Assembly: GCF_032854445.1 (NCBI RefSeq)
Contig: NC_088295.1
Location: 18,401,385-18,465,384, forward strand
DNA: 64,000 nt
Direction of reading: 5' to 3'
From: Liolophura sinensis
Taxonomy: Eukaryota > Mollusca > Polyplacophora > Chitonida > Chitonidae
A model generated the notes under the pieces. The model was not told the DNA's origin. It saw nothing but the letters and a program-made list of their open reading frames with translations, and searched no databases. Shown one piece after another: positions 12,501-23,700 of this stretch. The translations under genes were made by a program, and so were the position numbers. Position 1 is the first letter of the stretch. Each line of letters starts with the position of its first letter.

Positions 12501-15500
12501 GGTAAGTGTAATGCTCAAACGTGGGTATGTGTAACGCCCAAACGCGGGTAAGTACAACGCCCAAACGTGGTTAAGTATAACGCCCAAAAGTGGGCAAGTG
12601 TAACGCCCAAACGTAAGCGTAACACCCAAACGTGGGTAAGTATAACGCCTAAACGGGGGTAAGTGTAACACCCAAACGTGAGTAAGTGTAACACCCAAAC
12701 GTGGGTAAGTGTAACGCCAAAACGTGGGTAAGTGTGGCACCCAAACGTGGGTAAATGTAACACCCAAACGTGGGTAAGTGTAAAACCCAAGCGTGGGTAA
12801 GTTCAACACCCAAAAGTGGATAAGTGTAACACCCAAATTTTGTTCTATACAATCAGTTATGCTGTCCCCTCTTGAAAAGGGGAGGGGGGAGGGGGTCCTT
12901 GGAGTTTTAGATATGTAATGAATTTCATGGTTTTCATTGTACCCTGAATTTTATGCAGTAACTGGTCCAATTACTGTTTGATCCTTACATAAGATTTGCA
13001 CATATCATTATGTCCTCGAACCTGGTTGGATGTGAGTCAGGTTCTGTAATTTTGTCGAATCTTGAAATCCAATCAGAATCGTCAATCCCACCAATCACGT
13101 CAATTACATTGCTTATATGAGCTCTCAATTCACATCTGAAAATCATCTCCATTCATGCTTAAGTTTTTCATATTTTATGAATTTCGTGACCTTTCGGATC
13201 CTCGCATAAGTTTTGCATATGTAAGGATATTCTAAATGATCGTTGGTTCATGCGCAATAACTGCTTCAAGTATTGCTTGATTTTAATGAAATTTTGTGTT
13301 CAGGTTCGTTTGTGGCTCTTCATGTCAGAATTTAGTGTGTTTCCTTCGTTCTTCTTGACCGAAGCTTTCCCTGCTATAACTGCTCCAAATACTCTCCGAG
13401 CTAGATAAGATTTTGGTCGCAAATTCAAGATAAATGAAACATAACATGAAGCGCGGTAACCAGTCAGTTCCGTGCATAAGTTTTGCATATTTATCGATTT
13501 CAGTGATTTTGATTGGTCGTTGGTTAACGCGCAATAGCTGCTTGATAATATTGTGCGATTTATTGTGCGTGGAGGTTCAGTTTGTAAGCCCTCAGCTCAA
13601 GTTTAAAACCAGCTTAATCCTTACATGTTTTTTCTATATTTAGAGTGAATATAAAAGCCCTGAAATTAGCTTTGTATGCCCTCTCAATACTCTCGCCATG
13701 CAGCGGTAGGGTCATCATTAGATATTAGGTAGCAAGTCAGGGACTAAATTTATCAAACCACTGAAGTTAAAAATTCAAACAGAGCTACGATAAAAATATT
13801 TTACTCTTGAAAGCTGGAAATTTTTACAGATTCTTTACTGCAGAATAATGTACCAACCACAATTTGAGTTCCTTCTTGTTCTGAATATGGCTTTATAAGC
13901 ACTTGAAATTCATGGCTTAAATCTTGACTTGTTTGATAAATACGAGCCCAGGTGTTTTTGTAATTTGCCAATGTTTTGAAAACTTTTCTTGAAAAAGAAA
14001 AAAAACAAGGTTGGGGGAATCGATACTCACAAAGTATTGATTGTATCTCATCGTATTTCCAATCTAATGAAGCTAGAGCAGCGGTTTGGACTGTGGCTGT
14101 GTGCATTTATGCACAAGGATAAGAGACTTACATGCTTATAATTGCAATTGGCTTACTCTTGCCGCTTTGGATTCTTCCATCCGTAAACGTGACTGCCGTC
14201 ATAGAAGTGAAAATTCTTAAGTATGCAGGCGTTAAACACTAATCAAATAAATTGCAAATGGCGACAGTTGTTAATCAAGTTTGTTTGTTTTCTTGCATCG
14301 GATTTTTTAATCGCTTTATCCATTAATTGGGTTATATCACTAGAATGTCCTCTTTGGGCAAGCCGATGCACAATGACGAAAAATTTATACTGCTGTATCT
14401 CTGGAACTGTTCTATTAATGATGGTGGTACAAGAAAATCTATGAATCTTTAAATCTATCGAAGACACCAGATTGAACGCACTGTATACCCAGTCACAGTA
14501 TATACTGACACCAAACTGATCAGTTCTAAAGTCTTGGACATAGTATTCCATGTTGAAAGTGCCTCGCCAGTATTAAATTCTTGTTTGGTGTATGTTGCCA
14601 GTGGACATCGAAAAGTTCTTCGCCCAGGTCAAATCGCAAATTCCAACTCTCCGCGGCATGAAATATTCCAACCTGTATGTGCCGGCTGGTTATAATGTAG
14701 CTCAGATGGAGAACGGCAGATTCCAGGTCATGACTGGTACTGACGAGGTAGGTCCGGACGGCGTCACGCAAAGTGATTCTTACACCAACAATGATACTAA
14801 CATTGCCATGTCATGTATATAGCGCCATCGTGTCTAAGGCTATCTTGCCCATGACAATCATCAATGGTGTATAAAAATGTCCACTAATCTGGAAAGCTCC
14901 TGTAATAGGTCCCTAAACTGTGGTTTGTTCATACCATGAAACGCAGGGCGAGTTGTTCCAATCTATGTATGGTGTAATTCTCTTTTGAGAGCGACTCCCA
15001 CCATCATCAGAAATGATACACACAAAAGAACGGAAAAGAAAATCCACCATTTATAAATAATATTAAATAATGTAATTTTACATATATTATGTATATTCAT
15101 GCTTATTAATGCGAAATAGGTTTAACACCAAAACACAAACACTACATATAGAATCCCATAGAACAATGTTTGGTGTTGCTATTCCCAGCAAATGCTTGCA
15201 ACTGCCTCCTTGGGCCTCACCGTGAACATCGTGAATGCACATGTGGGTTACTTCTCCGTAAAGCTCTTAAAAGCCGTCCAGGAGGGGAACTTAAAGGAAG
15301 CTCAGAAGCAACAGGTAAGTAAATAGTCATAAGCCATCCGTGACTTAGCTTAATTTGGAAATAGTTTTGCATATTTTCAACAGATAACAATTATATAGCT
15401 ATCGCTAAACTGTGCTTATTTGACATTCATATCAATTGCAACGATCAGTTAATTTTTTTTCGAATTCCAGGTAAGGCTCCAGAAATTACGTAACCTGTTG

Positions 15501-16094
15501 TTTTCTAGAGGTAAGTGACAGATATCCTGCTAGTCAATATCCTGTATTTTAAATGGTAACATCATTTCCGACATATCATCGCTAAACTACGGAAGACATT
15601 TCAGTCGAACAGCAAAGCACCGGTAAATTTGAAATACAGCTGTTATCACGAGTTACCAAAAGATCATGGATATATGAAGGAATATGCGCAGCCTTTTAAC
15701 CTACTGATTTATTGATTGTTTCTTGATGCTTTGGTTGATTTATTCACTAAGTGGGTTTTTGATTGATTGATTGATTGATTTATTTATTTATTGCCTAAAT
15801 GACTGACCGATTACTCCGTTCATCCACGGCATAGTGAACTTTGCACAGTGAACCAAGTAGACCGTAAACGATTTTTACTATTGATTCGCTTGTGTTGTTA
15901 TTTATAAATGCTTGCACAATTTTCCTCTCTCCACAGGTCCTGATATTGGAGTGGCTAAGGCGCTGGGCTCTGTCGCGTTTGGGATTGAGCTGGGCCCAGC
16001 TCGACCCCCTGCTGTACCCCTGACTAAGGAAACACGGGAAGAGCTGAGGCGAGAGCTTAAGGCACTAGGATATTTTGACTGGAAGAAGGAATAG
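6581..16094 (+). CDS. NPL: N-acetylneuraminate lyase (sialic acid aldolase), ten visible exons, first codons missing
   Basis: Cytosolic class I aldolase that cleaves N-acetylneuraminate to N-acetylmannosamine and pyruvate. Exons read with GT..AG boundaries: 6581-6645, 7399-7469, 10165-10252, 10810-10867, 11880-11955, 12225-12317, 14602-14747, 15189-15314, 15471-15510, 15937-16094 (TAG). They join in frame to 306 aa; human NPL is 320 aa. Visible family marks: VLAAPVTPMTEN near the N-terminus, the carboxylate-binding loop GTLGEG at about residues 48-53 (GTTGEG in the human enzyme), the catalytic Tyr at about 141 in PFYLYEIN, and the Schiff-base Lys at about 171 in LRGMKYSN. The first visible exon starts in phase 0 after a good polypyrimidine tract, so a small upstream exon must carry the ATG; I could not place it. 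The catalytic residues are intact, so it is probably functional. Introns 4 and 6 hold minisatellites; intron 2 holds a foldback element. Confidence 0.93.
6888..7107 (+). repeat. SINE-I copy, nearly full length, in NPL intron 1
   Basis: Head with a decayed A-box (TGGTTAGTCTGCTAGCGC), middle GTACGTGGGAAGGTCTGCCA, then the CGGCGTAAAACACCAATCAA box and A-rich tail. Confidence 0.75.
7279..7375 (+). repeat. SINE-I fragment, 3' end
   Basis: TACCATAATGCTGGCCGCTG followed by TTCTTGAGTATGGCACAAGA and an AATAAATAAAT tail. It ends 23 bases before NPL exon 7399-7469. Confidence 0.75.
7500..7605 (-). repeat. Degenerate SINE-II (variant b) fragment
   Basis: CACTTAACAATTTTTCGAAT and TGTGTCTTCTTGTGGCATGC match the tail and middle of the variant-b copy at 59.5 kb. 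Confidence 0.5.
8812..9448. mobile_element. Foldback/MITE-like DNA element with long terminal inverted repeats, TA flanks
   Basis: The outer ends are GAGAGTCGCC and GGCGACTCTC. Inverted similarity continues inward for about 165 bp: left arm 8812-8976, right arm 9284-9448. Shared blocks are TATATTCAxCTGTCTGTAAA, CTACCAAAAT, GTAACAAC and TTTTCTAATTCATAATGTT. TA dinucleotides flank both ends (8810-8811 and 9449-9450), as expected for Tc1/mariner-type target duplication. The roughly 300-bp centre holds no transposase. It lies in NPL intron 2. Confidence 0.8.
9519..9735 (+). repeat. Unnamed dispersed repeat, copy 1
   Basis: Starts ACGAGGATTCTGCTTGTCGA and contains GCGAGTAATTCTAG and CCATGCTGCTATAGGGG. 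A diverged second copy follows at 9800 and a partial third is at 40556. No coding or terminal structure seen. Confidence 0.6.
9800..10032 (+). repeat. Unnamed dispersed repeat, copy 2
   Basis: Starts ACGAGGATTCTGCGGGTGGA and follows copy 1 with the same order of blocks, including GGCCTGGTCC, AATAATTCTAAACC and ATGATAGGGG. It ends about 130 bases before NPL exon 10165-10252. Confidence 0.6.
11025..11765 (+). repeat. 37-bp minisatellite in NPL intron 4
   Basis: About 17 near-perfect copies with a period of exactly 37 bp across 11090-11730, each reading GTAATGTAAAAGTTACACAC then GACCGAATGTGGGAAAT. Three variants occur at the junction (GTGGGAAATG, GTGAGAAACG, GTGAGAAATG); degenerate copies flank the core. 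It stays clear of both splice sites. Confidence 0.95.
12310..12840 (+). repeat. 23-bp minisatellite that begins with the exon 6 splice donor of NPL
   Basis: About 22-23 copies of AAACGTGGGTAAGTGTAACA + CCC, period 23 bp. The first copy overlaps the end of exon 6 (AACGTGG at 12311-12317) and its donor GTAAGT, so almost every later copy repeats a consensus-like donor (GTGGGTAAGT). Within a unit TGGGT and ACCCA can pair as a small hairpin. Long minus-strand open frames across it are repeat artefacts. Confidence 0.95.
12900..13640 (+). repeat. Diverged three-copy tandem repeat of about 280-300 bp in NPL intron 6
   Basis: Related blocks recur near 12956, 13254 and 13529: GCAGTAACTGGTCC..TACTGTTTGAT, GCGCAATAACTGCTTC..TTGCTTGAT and GCGCAATAGCTGCTTGA, preceded by CATAAGTTTTGCATAT in the last two. 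Old and strongly diverged. Confidence 0.5.
14155..14262 (+). repeat. Degenerate SINE-I 3' fragment
   Basis: TGACTGCCGTCATAGAAGTG, then ATTCTTAAGTATGCAGGCGT and ACTAATCAAATAAAT. Confidence 0.6.
15764..15795 (+). repeat. (GATT)n/(TTTA)n microsatellite
   Basis: Tetranucleotide run in NPL intron 9. Confidence 0.85.
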
Positions 16095-17709
16095 CGCATA
16101 GCGGGAGATAGCAGAGGGTCGGACAAACACTGGATAGTATTGTCCACTTATACAAAGCGATAATTTGCGTGTTGTTATTGAAACCGGATAGAGGACAAAT
16201 CATTCACAACTAACGAAACTGTTTCAAAAACACAAAGCACGACAATGAATGATTAACACGCCATTTCCAGAGCGCCACGTATCAAATAAATGTCCAATAA
16301 AGGGACATATCGATAAATATTGGGGGGGGGGGGGGATTGTTTTTGACTGTTTTATATTGTTCTTGGCTGTTTAAAACTGTGAAGGTATTCCACGACAAAT
16401 AAAAATTGTTACAGAGAAAGTATTTTGAATTCCATTATTGCTAACTGAGTTACCTCCCTTATACCAACCAACGAATGAAAGTAGTTCGGGTTGAGTTTTG
16501 AGGTTGACTTCCCTTGCCCTTTGAGATTGACTTCCCTTGCCCTCAAGTCAAAACGAATTTTCCAACAAATTTCATTCTGCAACTTACAAAATCTTGTTTT
16601 TATTGCCTCAATGAGACAAACATACAAGATATCACAACGCAGTTCTATATAACCATTAAAAGGTATGTGTAAAACCATGTCTAAGTAACAACAATAGATC
16701 AACTAACTCAGTGTACTGTCGCTGAGTAAAATATGAACACCTACCTCGGTCTTTCATCTTAATACATCATGCATTCATATCTTATCTTTTTAGTGCCCTT
16801 TGTATACTGTGTAGGTTATCGTGTATTGAACATCACCCAGGCAAACTCATTTTTCATTCACTTGATATCACTACTGAAACAGATAACAAATCGTTCACAT
16901 TAAATCACGTCATGGTAGACGTAAGAGCTGAGGCACCGGCTCTACACAACGCGTTCGTTAGAACGTAGGCCTTATATCACTCTCCTAAGAACGCCATTAC
17001 TGAGATTTTCCAGAGAGATTGATGACACTGCCCATTTTGCTACGGTTCATTTTAGCAATTTGTTTGTGGCACAACCCGCAGAATGAAGATCAAGTCTCTG
17101 AAGCTCTTTCCCGCGAATACACAGATCTGCATTTAAACCATATTTTCTGTTTTAGCGATGAATCATACAACAGTCCATACTTTTGTCGTTGTCATGAAGT
17201 CTATCTTAATGTAGTGTACAACATTCCGCATTTTTAAAATTACGGTGCCTCAAATGTTTCTTCCCAGATCCAAGATTGAAAGGTTATATTCTATAAACTT
17301 ATGTATATGTACGTTGATTTGTCCATTATGTAAACAGCACACACACTTTTGTCCCGCCAACAAAACGTGTATACCTAGTTTATAGGTCAGTCAATGCCAT
17401 CATGACATTGCAATAAAGTTTGCGTATAACGCGTTCACTCGCACATGCATGCAAATATTTATAATTCACTCATAGTTGTATAACTAAATGGATGACCGGT
17501 AGACGCCAAGAGCACCCTGGTTAAATATTGTTTATATCTTTCATCATTACTTCAATTCTGTCTCACAGAAAACATATATCCATTGTGGTGATTTCACCAC
17601 ATTTTGAGGATTCCTCTGTGGACAAGTAGCACAAAATTGGCCAAAATCATAATCTGTCATTATTTGAAGTTTTGGAATTATTATTGTTTCAAAAATAAAC
17701 AACTTTGAT
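16095..17709. other. Convergent intergenic segment between NPL and choline transporter A
   Basis: Contains the NPL 3' end, a G run (16322-16335) and a two-copy 24-bp duplication (GATTGACTTCCCTTGCCCT-like, 16501-16546). The 3'UTR of copy A must fall in the right part, but no clear minus-strand AATAAA was found near the stop. No gene seen. Confidence 0.6.
16285..16403 (+). promoter_or_regulatory. Candidate polyadenylation signals of NPL
   Basis: AATAAA hexamers lie at 16285-16290, 16296-16301 and 16398-16403, about 190 to 310 bases after the NPL stop codon. The first two are the likelier signals. A run of G (16322-16335) sits between the second and third. Which one is used cannot be told from sequence alone. 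Confidence 0.45.
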
Positions 17710-20700
17710 TTAGTCCAACTCAGACATGTCGTTTGTAACGCCTGTGCTCACAGAGTTTAAAGAGGGTCCATTTATAATGTTCGCGGGATCTTTGAGGATT
17801 GTTTGTCCATTACCAAGGGCTTCTTTAGAGTACTGTAGGTGAGGCGTTACAGAGCCGTTCACCTTTGGCGTTTCCGTGGACAGGACAGTGAGTTCTCCGA
17901 CCGACCCGACCTTCTCCGCCAGGGCTATGTGCTCCTCTTCGATGTTCACCACACATTTGAATACGTCATGACGCTTCTGTAGATAACCGTTCTCGAACAG
18001 GAACTTGCTCCCGTAGGAAAATATTAAAATTGAAGCGAAATTCAGCAACATGGAAAACGTCTTGAAGGGAAACTGCTGGCCATACTCGTCCGTGTAGAGG
18101 GGATATTTGATAAGGGGAGGTAAACGCAGCATGGGTTCCCCTCCCGCCAGGCGGAAGAACAGACCAACCAGATAGCCGGCGAGTGACCCGTATGTGTTAG
18201 TGTCCTTCAGGTAAACCACTGATATCAGCTGGGGAAATAGTATAACATAGACGAGGTCAGAGCACAGGTACCACAGACCATATATAGAGTCTACAAATAT
18301 CGCCATTAACGTCGCCATGAGACCGACACCGAAAATAGCCACTCTCATCACACGCAAGATCTCAATTTCGGATGCCTGGAGGAAAGAAGGAACAACCAGT
18401 TAGAAAAGAGCATTAAAACTGCAAGCATGTGGGACGTCTGCACCGCTGTTTAAGCCATATAATGCTCAACCAGTTGTTATGAATGTATACCTTATATTCT
18501 GATATGTGTAAAATTTCATTCGGGTCAAGAATCGATGGTAATTTGTGCTCTTACATTTTGCCGTAAGATGGTTTTGTGAATGTTCCTAGCGTACATCGAG
18601 CTGGCTGAAAGGATAGAGGAATCGGCTGATGACATCACCGCAGCAGAAATGGCGCCCAGCCCAATGAAGGAAATGGCATCAGGACATAAGTACTGCAGTA
18701 CCAGGGGAAGAATTAGCTTCATGTCTTTAGGAGGTATGGGTTTCTCACCAGCGTACGATGTCAGGTTCCAGTCTGTTTACAACAAGAAAGCAAGATGGCA
18801 AACATGTGTTCTTGTGCAGAATTGCACCTATGTCAGTAATTTGTTCGTCTGGAAACAAGAAAAGAAACTGAAACTGAGTTATATAGCATTTGTCATTGTA
18901 GTACTGGAAATGTGCAATTCACTTCACTGATTTCGTTTTAGCATCATTTTACGTATTTCTATAATATAGTAAACTGATCCATTTCTCTACCTGTTTCTGC
19001 TGCCACGGCGCCAATAAGAACAGCCGGGGCGGCCATGATGATGCAACCAAAGGCTGCAATGTATGAGAGGAACTGAGCCCGGAATGCTGTCTTGGAGGAC
19101 AGGACTCGCTGAAAGTACACCTGAACAAGGAAAGATGAACATATTATAGCATGTGCGCTAAAGTCCTTAGTAATTGCTGCTCTCAAGACCCAACATTCAA
19201 AAAGAGTGTTTCGTTGTGCAGCAATAATATACAGGATTATTGACAAACCTTGTGTCACTTAAAACTATAGCCTATAGTCAGTGGTAACATATATTGTAAA
19301 ACCTGTAACTCCAAAGAGATTGTTTCGTTTGGCAGTGGTACTACAAAATTATTCATAAAAACCAATAATGCAACTGCTCAGAGTTTTCCGGATGACAATT
19401 TGGGAGGGTTTGCGGAGTGATAATTTAGGAGGATTTTCTGGGTGACAATTTGGGAGGGTTTTCTGGGTGACAATTTGGGAGGATTTTCTGGGTGACAATT
19501 TGGGAGGGTTTGCCGGGTGACAATTTGGGAGGGTTTTCTGGGTGACAATTTGGGAGGGTTTTTTGGGTGACAATTTGGGAGGATTTTCTGGGTGACAATT
19601 TGGGAGGGTTTGCCGGGTGACAATTTGGGAGGGTTTTCTGGGTGACAATTTGGGAGGATTTTCTGGGTGACAATTTGGGAGGGTTTTCTGGGTGACAATT
19701 TGGGAGGTTTTTCTGGGTGACAATTTGGGAGGGTTTGCTAGGTGACGATTTGGGAGGATTTTCTGGGTGACAATTTGGGAGGGTTTGCCGGGTGACAATT
19801 TGGGAGAGTTTTCTGCTTGACAATTTGGGAGAGTTTTCTGGGTGAGAATTTGGGAGGATTTTCTGGGTGAGAATTTGGGAGGATTTTCTGGTTGACAATT
19901 TGGGAGGATTTTCTGCTTGACAATTTGGGAAAGTTTTCTGGGTGAGAATTTGGGAGGGTTTTCCGGGTGACATTTTGGGAGGGTTTGCTAGGTGACGATT
20001 TGTGAGGGTTTTCTGGGTGACAATTTGGGAGGGTTTTCTGGTTGATCATTTGAGAAGGTTTTCTGGATGACAGTTTGAAATGATTTTTTTTTTTTGATGA
20101 TAATTTGGGAGGTTTTCCTGGATGACAATTTGGGAGGGTTTTCTGAAGGACAATTTTTTTTTTCTTTACGAACCTGCCATGGAACTCCTCCGAAAGTGAG
20201 CAGCAAAAAGCTGTCGACGTAACTGCCAGCGGTGTTAGGGTCAAGAGGCGTGACCCAGACCTCAGTGGCGTTGAGAGACAGGCTTCCTACAGCCTCATTG
20301 GTCATCGCAAACGGTATACAGACCCACTGTAAAAAAGCAAAATCAAGGAGTTTGAATCGGCCGATTGAATCCTGCACTTTACCCTTAAAGAAATCCCATT
20401 TAAAGTTATCCGATGAGTTCAATGACATTGCAAACATTTCACATTATATTTATTTTATTTGTCTGATTGCTGTTTAACGCCATTCCCAAGAATTTTTCAC
20501 CAATATGATGATGGTCGGTTTTATGAGCAGAGATAACCGGATAACCGGTTTTCAAAAGGAGTCAAACTGTTGTCGATCGTCTATTGTCACTCACATACAC
20601 TAAGACTGGGGAAGACAGACAAACGTATTGACCAATCGACGAACCTCTCCCAGAAACATTGAAGCTCACAATACAATATGTCTATCAGAAAGACATATTT

Positions 20701-23700
20701 TTGGGAAGACTGCTAGCAAGATGTGGTACTAGTGAATTTTGTGCATGACGTGTTTAAACTTGTTGTACACGGCAGAGTATAGTGAGCTAATTCCAACAGT
20801 CTGTCAGCTAGAGAAAAGGCCTGAGCCGTGTTCTAGAGGACAACATGATGAAAGACGGAGACGGTTGACAGTGTTGGAGTTATATTGATCCAGATGGTCT
20901 GCTTTTGGAAGGCATGCCTTGAACAAGTGGTTTTATCCCACTGGTTTAGTCTTGAAGTAAAAGAAAGCTAAAATATGAAGTAAGGTTCATCATACAGACA
21001 ACTGAAAACCATGCGTAAAACTACTTTCATTTTTTTTTTTTTATATTTTTTTAAAGAGTGTTGACAGGCATTCAAATATTGGAGTTCCGTGGTGGGCTTT
21101 ATGAGCCATACTGACGGTATGTAGGAACTCTGAAGTCGTATCGCCTGTTTTCCTGATGTTGACCAGAAGGATGGAATTTTTGTGAACATTATTTTAGTAA
21201 TCTTTTAGTCATGGGTAAAAAGAGTTATTCTAACACTTAGGGTCGTGATTAGAGTTGGATAAACTGTGACATATGGCATAAAGAGGAATATTTTTGATTG
21301 GTGAGTAAGAGTAAACCGCAAATGACAGGTTGAATTACAAACAAAAGATTGTTTCTCTCTCTCTCTACCACATTTGAACGTTTACAATGCAATTTGCCAT
21401 GGTTTATTAATAAGACAATTTGGCGGCTGAACCGAAATCTTTTCCTTTAAATTCATTGACATTAAACTGGAATCCGCCATGAAATTGCTCATGTGGTTTT
21501 GGGACTGCATGGTCTCCACAAACTACAGCAAGCTGTCTGCACATCATTCAGGCTTGATTACGATTTATGATATACTATTACGTTACATTTTAACTGTCTT
21601 CTCGGAAGATAGCTTTTAGCATTCAGATTATGAAGCTGTATTGAAAACAACACTTGGTTTATGAATCCGTATTAAAGCCAGTGAGTGTATAAAGGTGTTA
21701 TGAAGCAAACAGGGTTCCTAACTCAGTCACATGTAACATATATGAATGAGCCGCTGTAAAGCCAATTTCACCTACACAGAAACAACAAAAACTCACCCGG
21801 ACCTGCGGTGTCATATATTAAGTTTCCGGTTGTAACTTACCCTAATAAACTTGCACATAACACGCCGTTCCTGTCATATTCATTAGTTTAATTTGGACCT
21901 CTTTTTACGGCGCCCATCCTTTGGAGCGGTGTTTGTCGTTATCATGACTCTCGTCTCAATAAAGCTGAACAAATATTGGGAATGCCAGTTGTCGAATGGT
22001 AATGCCATTCGGTGGCTTTTCTCATTGATTTCTACCCGAAGAAGAAATGATCGCACCGGCTGTCAAACACGCTCCAAGATGCGGGCTGTAGTCTTTAACT
22101 ATCTAAATCCCCGACATACAGTGTCTGTTGAGTTCCCCTGTAGTCTACACCCACGTTTGATCCGGATAAATTAGGTTTCACAAAAAATTATAGCAACGCT
22201 AATTTTTAACCTAAAATTGTATTTTAGCAAATGTGAGGTTTATCTGATATTGTATTAAATCTTCATAGATCCCAAGATATTGTTACAAGCGACATATCAC
22301 AAGTTTGCCAGGGTAAATACATTTAAATCCTAAGTCAACCGAAATAGATAGACAATTAACCGTTTGAGTTCATCAAATTGAACAAAAGCCATGGACCGGT
22401 CCAACACACTCTCCGACTTTCTACTTACAGACCTGAAACACCTGATTTTTAGTGGAATGATGGATATGAATATGAAAATCACAAGGAAATAATCTGTCAG
22501 TGAGTGTATCACATCAACTCAGCATTCATATGGACAGTCCGACATTCCCATGAACGTAGAAACCCGCTGCCATGTCAGAGTTACACATTTCAGGTGCCAT
22601 ATGGAACCAGCTACAAGACATATACAAAGGATACACAAAGAATTTCGCTAAATTTTGAAATTGGACTTAATAATCATTAATCAAGTCTTTGCATGAGTTG
22701 ACCACAATTCCACAATACAAAAGACTTAAGATATTTCCAAATCTTAATAAAAATAAAGACTTTTGTAACTTAAAGCCATGGTACCATAGAGAATGTGAAA
22801 TGATAACCTAACACTAATTACTAAGTATGTATATACTGTGTAACTTCCAAGACGTGGATGTCGTACGGTGTAAAATAGGCCAAGGCTTGGATGAGTTTTC
22901 CTAACAGTATAACAAATCTTAGGAACAGCCCAACACCTACTCCTGTCTGAAATGCTAATGGCAATCTTCTCATTAATTTTAAAACAAATAACAAAAAAAT
23001 CCAAAATGCATTCAAGAGATACTTAAAGCTGTGACAACGCCGTCATTAACAAGCGAATTAACGATTCTCGTTACGTGTACGGACCTCGAGGCTGTTTGTG
23101 TAGCGGGAAGAATTGGACGATAAACAGCGAATAGACAGCCTTATAATCAGTTCTAGAAGGCATTCCAGCAAACAATAAGGCACGGTGCTACCGCTGTGTG
23201 CAGCCACCGTATTTATTATGCATATGTGTTTTGCGTGAGACTCATAGTTAATTCTCTACACTAATTAAAGGTCAGCAGGGCTTTTTGTGGGGAAGAGTTG
23301 GAGGAGATAGGGACCCCCTGTTCGATTTTAAATACAGCTAAACGTCTCCCTGTTCGAAAATTCATCAATGAATTTGAACACAGGCGTGAATCTCCGTTTG
23401 TTACAGAGGTCTGTAGCGTGTGCTTTATGCAATTCACTTACCAGTCCGATGAATATAAAAAGGCCTTGAATGACGTCGGTGTAAGCGACGGAGTAAAGTC
23501 CACCAATCAGAGTGTAGAAGACAGCAATGATGGCTGACACAATGATGGAGATGGTATTCTTCAGCTCGATGATGACAGAGAGAGTAGAACCTAGGCAACA
23601 AAAGTTCAACACATCTGCTCATTAAAACCTCCTTAACCAAACCATGCTCTCACCCACAGTCTTCGTTTAGTTACAAATTTATCTTCCTCAAACAGGCTGC

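Noticed and set aside
12468-12852. Three overlapping minus-strand open frames rich in Thr/Tyr/Leu/Pro repeats
   Set aside because: They are translations of the 23-bp minisatellite read backwards inside an NPL intron; the period is not a multiple of 3, so every frame looks repetitive.
19349-20244. Long minus-strand repetitive open frames (up to 182 codons)
   Set aside because: Produced by the stop-free 25-bp minisatellite in an intron of choline transporter A. Only 20174-20326 within the neighbouring frame is real exon.
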